Below are positions 1 through 5,530 of a stretch of 6,469 nucleotides of DNA, in pieces; positions within the stretch are counted from its first letter, which is position 1; each line of letters opens with the position of its first letter. A program made the position numbers and the translations under genes. The stretch spans positions 1-6,469 of the forward strand of contig JALNXV010000213.1 of assembly GCA_023230175.1 (NCBI GenBank). Direction: 5' to 3'. This stretch comes from Candidatus Cloacimonadota bacterium. GTDB taxonomy: Bacteria; Cloacimonadota; Cloacimonadia; Cloacimonadales; WRIO01. The notes under the pieces are model-generated. The model saw only the letters and a list, made by a program, of their open reading frames with translations, was not told the DNA's origin and did no database searches.

Positions 1-843
1 CGTTAAAGTCCCTACTTGTCTTCTTGTTAAAACACAAAATAATGTCTTATTTTGTTTCTCACTGAAACCTCCCTCAGTATGAAATATTGTCACACCACGG
101 TTAAGTTTATCAATGATTTCTATTTTTATTTCTTTAAAATATGTTGTTATTATAAATACACCTTTTACATAAGGGAGACCTTCAGAAGTCAAATCAGTAA
201 TCTTTGTAGTCAAAAATAAGTTAATATATCCCCATATAACTAATTTTAAATCTTTGAACACTATACCTACCAATAATATAATCATTGATTCTACAAGCCA
301 ATACCCTGTACCAATTGATAAGCCTGCTTTTTGTTTTATTAAAGCAACAGGTATATCCGTTCCTCCGGTAGAACCTCTTGATTTAAATATTATACCTAAG
401 CCAATTCCTAATAAAACACTTCCTGCAATTGCAGTTAAATAAATATCTTCATTTGCAAACAATGCATAAATTTCTACACCGTTATTAATATGAGTAAATT
501 TGCCTAAATCTTTTATAATTCCTAATTTAAAAAGTGATTCGAAGCTTAAAATATCAGTAAAAATAGAAGTGATTATCATACCATAAAAAGATTTAATACC
601 AAAAGATTTACCAAGATATACTACGCCTATAATAAACAATGGAATATTTACAATAATCATAAAAACACCAACCGGTATTCCAAACAAATGGTAGAAGATT
701 TGACCTAACCCTCCAACTCCACCCGGGGCAATTTTATAAGGTATTAAAAACCATGAGTATGAAATAGCAAAAAAAATTGCTCCGATTGTAATTCCAAGAT
801 ATTCATTTACTGTTTTAAAAACTGTATGCTTTTTATTAATCAT
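1..843 (-). CDS. YitT family membrane protein, C-terminus cut off by the window edge
   Basis: An open frame runs leftward from ATG (843-841) for 281 codons and is still open at base 1. Family proteins are usually about 280-300 residues, so only a short C-terminal tail seems to be missing. Hydrophobic segments lie near residues 17-35, 56-78, 84-100, 136-153 and 186-211. The glycine-rich signatures APGGVGGLG (39-47) and RGSTGGTDI (156-164) are typical of YitT/DUF161 proteins. The last 65 or so residues (RGVTIFHTEGGF at 249-260, then FCVLTRRQV) match the cytoplasmic DUF2179 domain. The substrate or role of this inner-membrane family is not established. The start is preceded by a modest SD (AGTAGG, 4 nt spacing). 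A terminator lies between it and hflX on the same strand, so it is probably its own transcription unit. Confidence 0.9.
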   Translation of the reverse strand, partial: MINKKHTVFKTVNEYLGITIGAIFFAISYSWFLIPYKIAPGGVGGLGQIFYHLFGIPVGVFMIIVNIPLFIIGVVYLGKSFGIKSFYGMIITSIFTDILSFESLFKLGIIKDLGKFTHINNGVEIYALFANEDIYLTAIAGSVLLGIGLGIIFKSRGSTGGTDIPVALIKQKAGLSIGTGYWLVESMIILLVGIVFKDLKLVIWGYINLFLTTKITDLTSEGLPYVKGVFIITTYFKEIKIEIIDKLNRGVTIFHTEGGFSEKQNKTLFCVLTRRQVGTLT

Positions 844-888
844 ATTACCTACTATTAAATTTTAAACTTATTACTCTAACTCTTACCA

Positions 889-915
889 ATTATTTTTATT
901 AATTCATTTAGTCAA
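889..915 (-). promoter_or_regulatory. Candidate promoter for the YitT gene
   Basis: On the minus strand TTGACT (915-910) is followed after 15 bp by AATAAT (894-889). The spacing is shorter than the usual 16-18 bp, so this is tentative. It lies downstream of the hflX terminator and about 45 bp before the YitT start, where a separate promoter would be expected. Confidence 0.4.
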
Positions 916-943
916 TAAATTATTCAATTTTTCTTATCAAAAT

Positions 944-983
944 CAAAATTAAAAACTCAGCAATTAAATTAAATTGCTGAGTT
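944..983 (-). terminator. Rho-independent terminator of hflX
   Basis: AACTCAGCAATT (954-965) and AATTGCTGAGTT (972-983) form a perfect 12-bp stem with a 6-nt loop. Read leftward, the stem runs into a T-rich tract (TTTTTAATTTT). The other orientation has no T-run, so it acts on the minus strand. It starts about 20 bp after the hflX stop codon. Confidence 0.88.
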
Positions 984-1004
984 ATGATAATATTCTATCA
1001 ATAT

Positions 1005-2300
1005 CTATACAGGCATTATCCAATTTGAAAATAATGGTTTATATTCAACATTAGCTTTGATTAACATATTTACACCTTTTTCATTGTATTCTTTACTTAT
1101 AATGATAACTTTATCGTGTAGATTAGCAATATTTTTCTGTTCATTATATGGTATAAATAATTTATATTCATTTGATAAGAACAAAAGGTTTTTTATTTTT
1201 TCTTTAAGTTGATCTATGTTAAATCCTGTCAAAGCTGAAACTACAATAGAATTTTTAGGAAACTGATTCATAACAAAATTAAAATCAAAATCGCAGTTAT
1301 CGCTTTTATTAAAAACAAGCAAAGATGGTATATCAGATGCATCTATATCATTCAAAACATTATTAACTTCTTTGATATAAACATTAAAATCTTTATCGGA
1401 AATATCAATTATATGCAATAGTAAATCTGCATCTCTTGCTTCTCTTAATGTTGCATTAAACGATGCTACAAGCTGATGTGGGAGTTTTGCTATAAACCCT
1501 ACAGTATCTGAAATAACTACATCGCATCCGACATCAAGAGTCAGTTGTCTTGAAGTTGAAGTTAATGTTGCGAATAGTTGATCCATAACATAAGCATCAG
1601 AACCGGTTAATTTATTAAATAAAGTTGATTTGCCTGCATTTGTATAGCCTATTAAACAAACATTCTTTTGATTTACTCGTTGTTTTGATTGAGTATCTTT
1701 TTGTTTCTCAATCTTTTTGAGTGCTTGTTTTAGATTAGAAATCTCTATGTCAATATTACGTCTATCCATTTCAAGTTTAGTTTCACCGGAACCTCTTGAA
1801 GCAAAGCCAACTGCGCCATTAGACGATCCACCTAATCGATCAAGTCCTGACTGATTATTGCGTAATCTTGGTTTTTCATAATATAATTCTGCCAGACGGA
1901 TTTGCATTCTTGCTTCATTTGTTTTAGCATGCATATAAAAAATATTTAAGATAAGCTCTGTCCTATCCATTGTTTGAATTTCATATTGTTTTTCAATATG
2001 TGCTACCTGTGCAGGAGATAACTCATCATCGAATATCAATAAATCAATCTCATTTTCAAGCATTGTTGTCTTTAATTCTTTTAGAAATCCTGAGCCCACA
2101 TAAGTGCCTGAATCAAGTTTTGTTCTTTTTTGTAATTTTTTATCTATAACGTTCACTCCGGCTGTTTCAGATAGTCTCTCTAATTCATTTAATGAACGTA
2201 TAACTTCATTTTCAGAATCTTTTTGTAAGATAACACCAACTAATATAGCTTTTTTTGTTACTTTATCGTCATCTATTTCAATTAATTGTCCCTTAGACAT
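1005..2300 (-). CDS. hflX: HflX-family ribosome-splitting GTPase, probable antibiotic-resistance type (HflXr-like)
   Basis: This 431-residue GTPase has the usual HflX length. Order of parts: N-terminal HflX domain (about 17-115), helical hairpin domain (about 125-205) and G domain (about 212-372) with G1 GYTNAGKST (218-226), G3 DTVG (265-268), G4 NKSD (331-334) and G5 SALTG (355-359), then a C-terminal domain. The PHQLVASFNATLREA segment (274-288) is characteristic. HflX proteins bind the 50S subunit, insert a loop into the peptidyl-transferase centre and split stalled 70S ribosomes. Here that loop (about 145-173, RLR to SGE) is about six residues longer than in E. coli or B. subtilis HflX as I recall them, the feature that distinguishes Listeria HflXr. 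ATG at 2300 has SD AAAGGAG 7 nt upstream. An attenuator-like leader precedes it. HflX identity is near certain; the resistance role is inferred from leader and loop. Confidence 0.95.
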   Translation of the reverse strand: MSKGQLIEIDDDKVTKKAILVGVILQKDSENEVIRSLNELERLSETAGVNVIDKKLQKRTKLDSGTYVGSGFLKELKTTMLENEIDLLIFDDELSPAQVAHIEKQYEIQTMDRTELILNIFYMHAKTNEARMQIRLAELYYEKPRLRNNQSGLDRLGGSSNGAVGFASRGSGETKLEMDRRNIDIEISNLKQALKKIEKQKDTQSKQRVNQKNVCLIGYTNAGKSTLFNKLTGSDAYVMDQLFATLTSTSRQLTLDVGCDVVISDTVGFIAKLPHQLVASFNATLREARDADLLLHIIDISDKDFNVYIKEVNNVLNDIDASDIPSLLVFNKSDNCDFDFNFVMNQFPKNSIVVSALTGFNIDQLKEKIKNLLFLSNEYKLFIPYNEQKNIANLHDKVIIISKEYNEKGVNMLIKANVEYKPLFSNWIMPV

Positions 2301-2366
2301 AATAAACTCCTTTCAGATAATTACTAATTTTTAATTACTTAGTATCTATCATCTCAAGACTTTTTT

Positions 2367-2440
2367 AAAAAAAAAATCCGAATAGAGATGTAATACTATT
2401 TAAACTTTTCCGCACATATTCATCCCTGTTCGGATTTTTT
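2367..2440 (-). terminator. Leader terminator (attenuator) upstream of hflX
   Basis: In the minus-strand transcript, arm 2440-2421 pairs with 2390-2371 over 20 positions (18 Watson-Crick, one G-U, one C-A mismatch). The core is AAAAAATCCGAA / TTCGGATTTTTT, around a 30-nt loop. The stem ends in a run of ten U (2376-2367). It lies between the leader peptide ORF and the hflX start, with no gene just before it that needs ending, so it is best read as a conditional terminator controlling hflX. The A-tract/T-tract symmetry means it could also work for rightward transcription. Confidence 0.85.
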
Positions 2441-2462
2441 CAAAATCAAACGTTGATGAATA
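2417..2462 (-). promoter_or_regulatory. Antiterminator hairpin, alternative to the hflX leader terminator
   Basis: In the leader RNA, TATTCATC (2462-2455) pairs perfectly with GATGAATA (2424-2417). Above a 3x3 internal loop, GTTTGATTTT (2451-2442) pairs with AAAATCCGAAC (2438-2428), with one bulged C and one G-U pair, closing a 3-nt loop. This consumes almost the whole 5' arm of the terminator (2440-2421), so the two folds exclude each other. The hairpin's 5' arm begins just 2 nt after the leader-peptide stop codon. A ribosome at that stop would mask it, while one stalled earlier in the ORF would leave most of it free. Confidence 0.78.
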
Positions 2463-2464
2463 AA

Positions 2465-2491
2465 TTAGAATCTTAATCTGTTAATTTTCAT
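2465..2491 (-). CDS. Leader peptide MKINRLRF, probable antibiotic-sensing uORF of hflX
   Basis: An 8-codon ORF reads MKINRLRF followed by TAA. ATG (2491-2489) has a full SD, AAAGGAG (2505-2499), at the ideal 7-nt spacing, the same SD core that hflX itself uses. The peptide carries Arg-Leu-Arg, the motif known from macrolide-resistance leaders (ErmD-type and the Listeria hflXr leader), where macrolide-bound ribosomes stall with Leu in the P site and Arg in the A site. It ends 2 nt before the antiterminator arm. Inferred role: a sensor whose stalled translation switches on hflX in cis; the peptide itself probably has no separate function. Such a short ORF could arise by chance, but SD, motif, position and RNA folds all agree. 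Confidence 0.8.
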   Translation of the reverse strand: MKINRLRF

Positions 2492-2513
2492 TATACTACT
2501 CCTTTAATTTTTT

Positions 2514-2545
2514 ACTATAAAATAAGATATAGTTTTTTCTGTCAA
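2514..2545 (-). promoter_or_regulatory. Promoter of the leader peptide-hflX unit
   Basis: A consensus -35 TTGACA (2545-2540, minus) is preceded by an A-rich tract like an UP element. The best -10 match is TATAGT (2519-2514), but the 20-bp spacing is long; TATTTT (2524-2519) at 15 bp is an alternative. Either start would put the leader SD close to the 5' end of the RNA. The -35 is solid, the -10 is uncertain. Confidence 0.6.
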
Positions 2546-2570
2546 GCATTTTTTTCTTTATTTTTTTTTC

Positions 2571-2598
2571 TTGACATATTTGATATTAAAAATAAAAA
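2571..2598 (+). promoter_or_regulatory. Promoter of tnaA
   Basis: Consensus -35 TTGACA (2571-2576) is followed after 16 bp by a weak -10, TAAAAA (2593-2598), about 35 bp before the tnaA ATG. A T-rich tract (2549-2569) sits immediately upstream. This -35 and that of the divergent hflX promoter form the inverted repeat TGTCAAG-N23-CTTGACA (2540-2576). There is no room for a tnaC-like leader peptide between this promoter and the gene. Confidence 0.6.
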
Positions 2599-2633
2599 AT
2601 TACACAAATAAAAAAAATATTATAGGAGACAAA

Positions 2634-4013
2634 ATGGAAAATATGCCTTATGCTGAACCCTGGCGAATTAAAATGATCGAATCCGTAAAAACTCTTACCA
2701 AAGAGGAAAGAAAAAAAATTATTGAAAAGGCAGAATATAACCTGTTTAAAGTTCCTGCTGAAGATGTATTTATTGACTTATTAACAGATTCCGGAACAGG
2801 TGCTATGAGTGACAAACAATGGTCAGCTATAATGCTTGGTGACGAAAGTTATGCCGGCTCAAAAAGTTTTTTTAATATGAAAAACACTATCACTGATCTT
2901 CTTGGTTTCCCTTATGTATTACCAACTCATCAAGGAAGAGCTGCAGAAAATGTTTTATTTTCTGTTTTAATTAAAGAAGGTAATATTATACCGGGAAATG
3001 CTCATTTTGATACAACTAAAGGCCATATTGAATTCAGAAAAGCAACAGCTGTAGATTGCACCATTGATGAAGCTTCTGACACTACATTATACCATCCTTT
3101 TAAAGGAAATATTGACACAAAAAAATTAGAAAATGTAATCAATAAATATGGTGTAGAAAATATACCGTTTGTGGTTTTAACTGTTACTTGTAATACCGGA
3201 GGCGGTCAACCTGTTTCTATGGAAAACATAAAAGCTGTTTCTACACTATGTAAAAAACATAATATTACTTTAATCTTTGATTCTGCTCGTTTTGCAGAAA
3301 ATGCTTATTTTATAAAAACAAGAGAAGAAGGTTATCAGGATAAATCTATTAAAGAAATCGTTAAAGAGATGTTTAGTTATGCTGATGGTATGACGATGAG
3401 TGCTAAAAAAGACGCTATTATCAATATTGGTGGATTTATAGCTCTAAGAAGTAATGAAATTTATCAAAAAGCTTGTACATTTAGCATTATTTTTGAAGGT
3501 TTTGTCACCTACGGAGGAATGAGTGGTCGAGATATGGAAGCACTGGCTGCAGGGCTTAAAGAAGGTACTGAGTATGAATATCTACACGCAAGAATTTCTC
3601 AAGTTAAATACCTTGGTGAAAAACTTAAAGAAGCTGGAATCCCATTACTTGAACCTTTTGGTGGTCACGCTGTTTATGTTGATGCAAAAAAATTCTTACC
3701 TAACATACCTCAAACTCAATATCCTGCACAAGTTCTCGGTGTAGAATTATACATAGAAGCAGGTGTAAGAGGCGTCGAAATCGGAACCGTTCTCGCTGAC
3801 AGAGACCCCGTAACTCGTCAAGAAAGACCACCTAAAATGGAACTTTTGCGACTTGCTATCCCTCGAAGAGTATACACTAACAACCATATGGACTTTATAG
3901 TATGGGGTCTTAAAAAAGTATGGGAAAGAAGAAATGAACTTAAAGGATTAAAAATAAAATACGAAGCTGAAATTATGAGGCATTTTACTGCAACTTTTGA
4001 ACAACTTTCATAA
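2634..4013 (+). CDS. tnaA: Tryptophanase (L-tryptophan indole-lyase)
   Basis: This cytoplasmic PLP enzyme of 459 residues, typical length, cleaves L-tryptophan to indole, pyruvate and ammonia (EC 4.1.99.1). The PLP lysine is K259 in MSAKKD (255-260). D216 and R219 in FDSARFAENAYF contact the cofactor, Y73 lies in GDESYAG, and R406 in LLRLAIPRR should bind the substrate carboxylate. Tryptophanase and tyrosine phenol-lyase are close relatives. Three positions favour tryptophanase: D126 in HFDTTKGH (Thr in the phenol-lyase), I383 in VEIG (Arg there) and H450 in MRHFTA (Phe there). From memory it most resembles Bacteroides-type tryptophanases. ATG 2634 is chosen over an in-frame TTG at 2571 because SD AGGAGA precedes it and the TTG is the -35 box. 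No tryptophan permease is next to it here; it appears monocistronic. Confidence 0.96.
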   Translation: MENMPYAEPWRIKMIESVKTLTKEERKKIIEKAEYNLFKVPAEDVFIDLLTDSGTGAMSDKQWSAIMLGDESYAGSKSFFNMKNTITDLLGFPYVLPTHQGRAAENVLFSVLIKEGNIIPGNAHFDTTKGHIEFRKATAVDCTIDEASDTTLYHPFKGNIDTKKLENVINKYGVENIPFVVLTVTCNTGGGQPVSMENIKAVSTLCKKHNITLIFDSARFAENAYFIKTREEGYQDKSIKEIVKEMFSYADGMTMSAKKDAIINIGGFIALRSNEIYQKACTFSIIFEGFVTYGGMSGRDMEALAAGLKEGTEYEYLHARISQVKYLGEKLKEAGIPLLEPFGGHAVYVDAKKFLPNIPQTQYPAQVLGVELYIEAGVRGVEIGTVLADRDPVTRQERPPKMELLRLAIPRRVYTNNHMDFIVWGLKKVWERRNELKGLKIKYEAEIMRHFTATFEQLS

Positions 4014-4040
4014 TTTCTCTATATAAAATATAGAATATTT

Positions 4041-4075
4041 TCCCTCTGATATCAAATTCAGAGGGATTTTTTTTT
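4041..4075 (+). terminator. Rho-independent terminator of tnaA
   Basis: TCCCTCTGA (4041-4049) and TCAGAGGGA (4058-4066) form a perfect 9-bp stem with an 8-nt loop followed by nine T (4067-4075). It begins 27 bp after the tnaA stop. It indicates that tnaA and the downstream AraC gene are separate units. Confidence 0.95.
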
Positions 4076-4151
4076 AAGGCATAATCTACTGATAAATCAA
4101 GCAGTTATATTTAGTACATAAAACAAAAGTTACAATTATGCAATTATTTTC

Positions 4152-4181
4152 TTGACGACTTTACCATACAAATGTTATAGC
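4152..4181 (+). promoter_or_regulatory. Candidate promoter of the AraC-family gene
   Basis: TTGACG (4152-4157) with TATAGC (4176-4181) at 18 bp, or TTATAG at 17 bp, gives a plausible sigma-A promoter. It would leave an 80-nt or so untranslated leader. A closer TATAAT (4242-4247) has no matching -35. Confidence 0.5.
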
Positions 4182-4191
4182 AAGAAATATC

Positions 4192-4241
4192 AAGTTTATG
4201 ATGAATGTTGTATAGGAAAAGCATCAATCATTAATAAACTT
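4192..4241 (+). promoter_or_regulatory. Hairpin in the 5' leader of the AraC-family gene
   Basis: AAGTTTAT (4192-4199) pairs exactly with ATAAACTT (4234-4241). GAT (4200-4202) can extend the stem with ATC (4227-4229) across a bulge. It ends 13 nt before the SD (GAAGGAG, 4254-4260) and has no T-run, so it is not a terminator. As DNA it could equally be an operator. Function is unknown. Confidence 0.4.
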
Positions 4242-4267
4242 TATAATATATTTGAAGGAGTAACGAA

Positions 4268-5128
4268 ATGGACTATCAAAGACTTATTGATAAGGCGATA
4301 ACATTTATGGAACATAATTTAGATAATGAAATAAGTCTTGAAGATATATCAGATAATGTGCACTTATCTCTATATCACTTTCATCGAATCTTTACATCCT
4401 GTTCAGGTTATTCCCTCAAAGAATATTTAAGGAAAAGACGTCTTTCAGAAGCTGCAAGAACTCTTATTTTTAGTAAAAACAAAATTAAGGAGATTGCAAG
4501 AAAATTTCAATTTGAAACGAATGAACACTTTGTCAGAGCTTTTAAAAAAGAATTTAATCTCACACCGGGCGAATTCCGCAAAAAAAATATACGTTTTGAT
4601 TACTTCCCACCATATAACGAAACTGTATATTTTAATGTGTTAAAAAAGAAAGGATTATTAAAAATGAAACCACAAATTATTGAAAAACCTGAATTTAAAG
4701 TAATTGGGCTTAAATGTACTACAACTATGGCTGATAACATTATACCACGTTTATGGGATGACTTTAACAAAAGATGTTGTGAAGTAAAAAATGGGCTTGA
4801 TTTATGGATAGGTGTCTGTCCTTATGTAGAAATGACTGATATGAATAATGAAACACCTTTTGATTATATTGCTGGAAGAGCAGTAAATAATTTTAATGAT
4901 ATACCTAAAGATATGGTTACTTGGACAGTCCCCGCATCAAAATATGCTATATTTACTCATAAAGGAAGCTTAGAAAATCTTAATCAAACTTATAAATATA
5001 TCTTTTGCGTTTGGGCTAAAGAATCTGAATATGAAATCTCAAATGCTGACCAACTTGAAATCTATGATGAAAGATTTAAGTTTGGGCAAGAAGACTCAGA
5101 ATTTGATATCTATATACCTATTAAGTAA
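4268..5128 (+). CDS. AraC-family transcriptional regulator with GyrI-like effector-binding domain
   Basis: A 286-residue cytoplasmic DNA-binding protein. The N-terminal AraC/XylS domain (about 1-106) has two helix-turn-helix units, around residues 21-44 (ISLEDISDNVHLSLYHFHRI) and 72-96 (KIKEIARKFQFETNEHFVRA), and ends in the family signature LTPGEFRKK. A linker leads to a GyrI-like (BmrR/Rob C-terminal type) domain at about 133-286, ending in the usual LEIYDERF...EFDIYIPIK pattern. This layout, DNA-binding first and ligand pocket second, fits Rob/TipA-like sensors of lipophilic or cationic small molecules, often controlling drug efflux or stress genes. The ligand and targets cannot be read here; no efflux gene is adjacent. 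ATG has SD GAAGGAG 7 nt upstream. Regulation of tnaA is possible from proximity, but a terminator separates them. Confidence 0.93.
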   Translation: MDYQRLIDKAITFMEHNLDNEISLEDISDNVHLSLYHFHRIFTSCSGYSLKEYLRKRRLSEAARTLIFSKNKIKEIARKFQFETNEHFVRAFKKEFNLTPGEFRKKNIRFDYFPPYNETVYFNVLKKKGLLKMKPQIIEKPEFKVIGLKCTTTMADNIIPRLWDDFNKRCCEVKNGLDLWIGVCPYVEMTDMNNETPFDYIAGRAVNNFNDIPKDMVTWTVPASKYAIFTHKGSLENLNQTYKYIFCVWAKESEYEISNADQLEIYDERFKFGQEDSEFDIYIPIK

Positions 5129-5143
5129 ATAAACTTATATTCT

Positions 5144-5183
5144 CTCCTCTCAGTAAGTTATCTTATTTGAGAGGAGTTTTTTT
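5144..5183 (+). terminator. Rho-independent terminator of the AraC-family gene
   Basis: CTCCTCTCA (5144-5152) pairs perfectly with TGAGAGGAG (5168-5176). An inner TAAG/CTTA stem tops the hairpin, and seven T follow (5177-5183). It starts 15 bp after the stop codon. Confidence 0.93.
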
Positions 5184-5241
5184 ATTATTTTATTAGATAA
5201 CAGTTCATTAAGGTTTAAACTGAGGAATAAGAAGTTTTTTC

Positions 5242-5290
5242 CCTACAAGCAAGGATGCTCGCAAAACAGTTGTGCGAGCATCTCTGCTTG
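5242..5290. repeat. Hairpin repeat, copy 1
   Basis: Arms 5246-5263 and 5273-5290 form an 18-bp stem with two adjacent mismatches around a 9-nt loop; the core is GATGCTCGCA / TGCGAGCATC. Neither orientation has a T-run after it, so it is not a standard terminator. Its left 22 bases recur at 5332-5353. It may be a dispersed palindromic repeat of REP/MITE kind. Confidence 0.6.
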
Positions 5291-5331
5291 CACCTAAAAC
5301 CATAAATTATTTATAATCAGAGTATTATAAA

Positions 5332-5353
5332 CCTACAAGTAAGGATGTTTGTA
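5332..5353. repeat. Partial, diverged copy of the hairpin repeat
   Basis: These 22 bases match 5242-5263 at 18 positions. All four differences are C in copy 1 and T here (CAAGC/CAAGT, GCTCGCA/GTTTGTA). The right arm of the hairpin is absent, so this is a half copy. Confidence 0.55.
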
Positions 5354-5472
5354 GAACTTTTTGCATTTTGAGGCAGTCTCAGAAATCAGTGGCTATGATT
5401 TTAGTTTGATTAATTGAAAATAACCTGATAAATCGTCGGATTCACAATTGCCAAATCCAAAAATATAACCAG

Positions 5473-5530
5473 TGAAAAACAAGGGACCTCCAGGATGGTT
5501 TAAACCATCCTGGAGGTCCCTTGTTTTTCA
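5473..5530. repeat. Perfect 58-bp palindrome, possible bidirectional terminator
   Basis: Bases 5473-5501 are the exact reverse complement of 5502-5530: 29 bp per arm, no spacer, centred on GGTTTAAACC. The inner part (GGGACCTCCAGGATGG) is GC-rich in an AT-rich setting, while the ends are GAAAAAC/GTTTTTC. Read either way, the RNA is a long stem ending in a T-rich tract, as in a bidirectional terminator. It abuts the truncated end of the leftward gene remnant, whose TGA is its last three bases. Two joined inverted repeats of a mobile element are an alternative. Confidence 0.85.

Larger units (their letters stand above)
5184..5472. other. Gene-free stretch with small inverted repeats
   Basis: No SD-led gene is visible on either strand. 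Besides the two related repeats listed separately, there is a perfect 8-bp inverted repeat TTTATAAT/ATTATAAA (5310-5331, 6-nt loop) directly before the second repeat copy. On the minus strand, codons below 5528 stay open down to a TAG at 5395-5393 (44 codons, no start codon), reading ...TGYIFGFGNCESDDLSGYFQ. This could be a coding remnant or chance. Confidence 0.5.

Noticed and set aside
254..442. Short rightward ORF of 62 codons
   Set aside because: It lies entirely antisense to the YitT gene, has no SD and no protein family resemblance; it is a shadow frame.
2104..2334. Rightward ORF of 76 codons opposite the hflX start
   Set aside because: Antisense to the conserved N-terminal domain of HflX and without a proper SD; the hflX frame explains the open reading.
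2490..2495. Perfect TATAAT on the minus strand as a -10 box for hflX
   Set aside because: No -35 at the right distance, and it overlaps the start codon of the leader ORF, between its SD and second codon; likely coincidental.
2571..2633. TTG start giving a 21-residue N-terminal extension of tryptophanase
   Set aside because: The TTG is the first part of the -35 TTGACA box and has no SD; ATG 2634 has a strong SD and gives the family's usual length.
3523..3744. 73-codon ORF inside tnaA
   Set aside because: It overlaps strongly conserved tryptophanase sequence in another frame and has no independent signals.
2634..4013. Tyrosine phenol-lyase instead of tryptophanase
   Set aside because: D126, I383 and H450 match the tryptophanase state at the positions that distinguish the two enzymes.
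4198..4215. Mini-ORF MMNVV in the AraC gene leader as a sensing peptide
   Set aside because: No SD, no arrest-like motif and no terminator downstream for it to control.
5242..5353. CRISPR array
   Set aside because: Only two imperfect units with unequal structure and no regular spacers.
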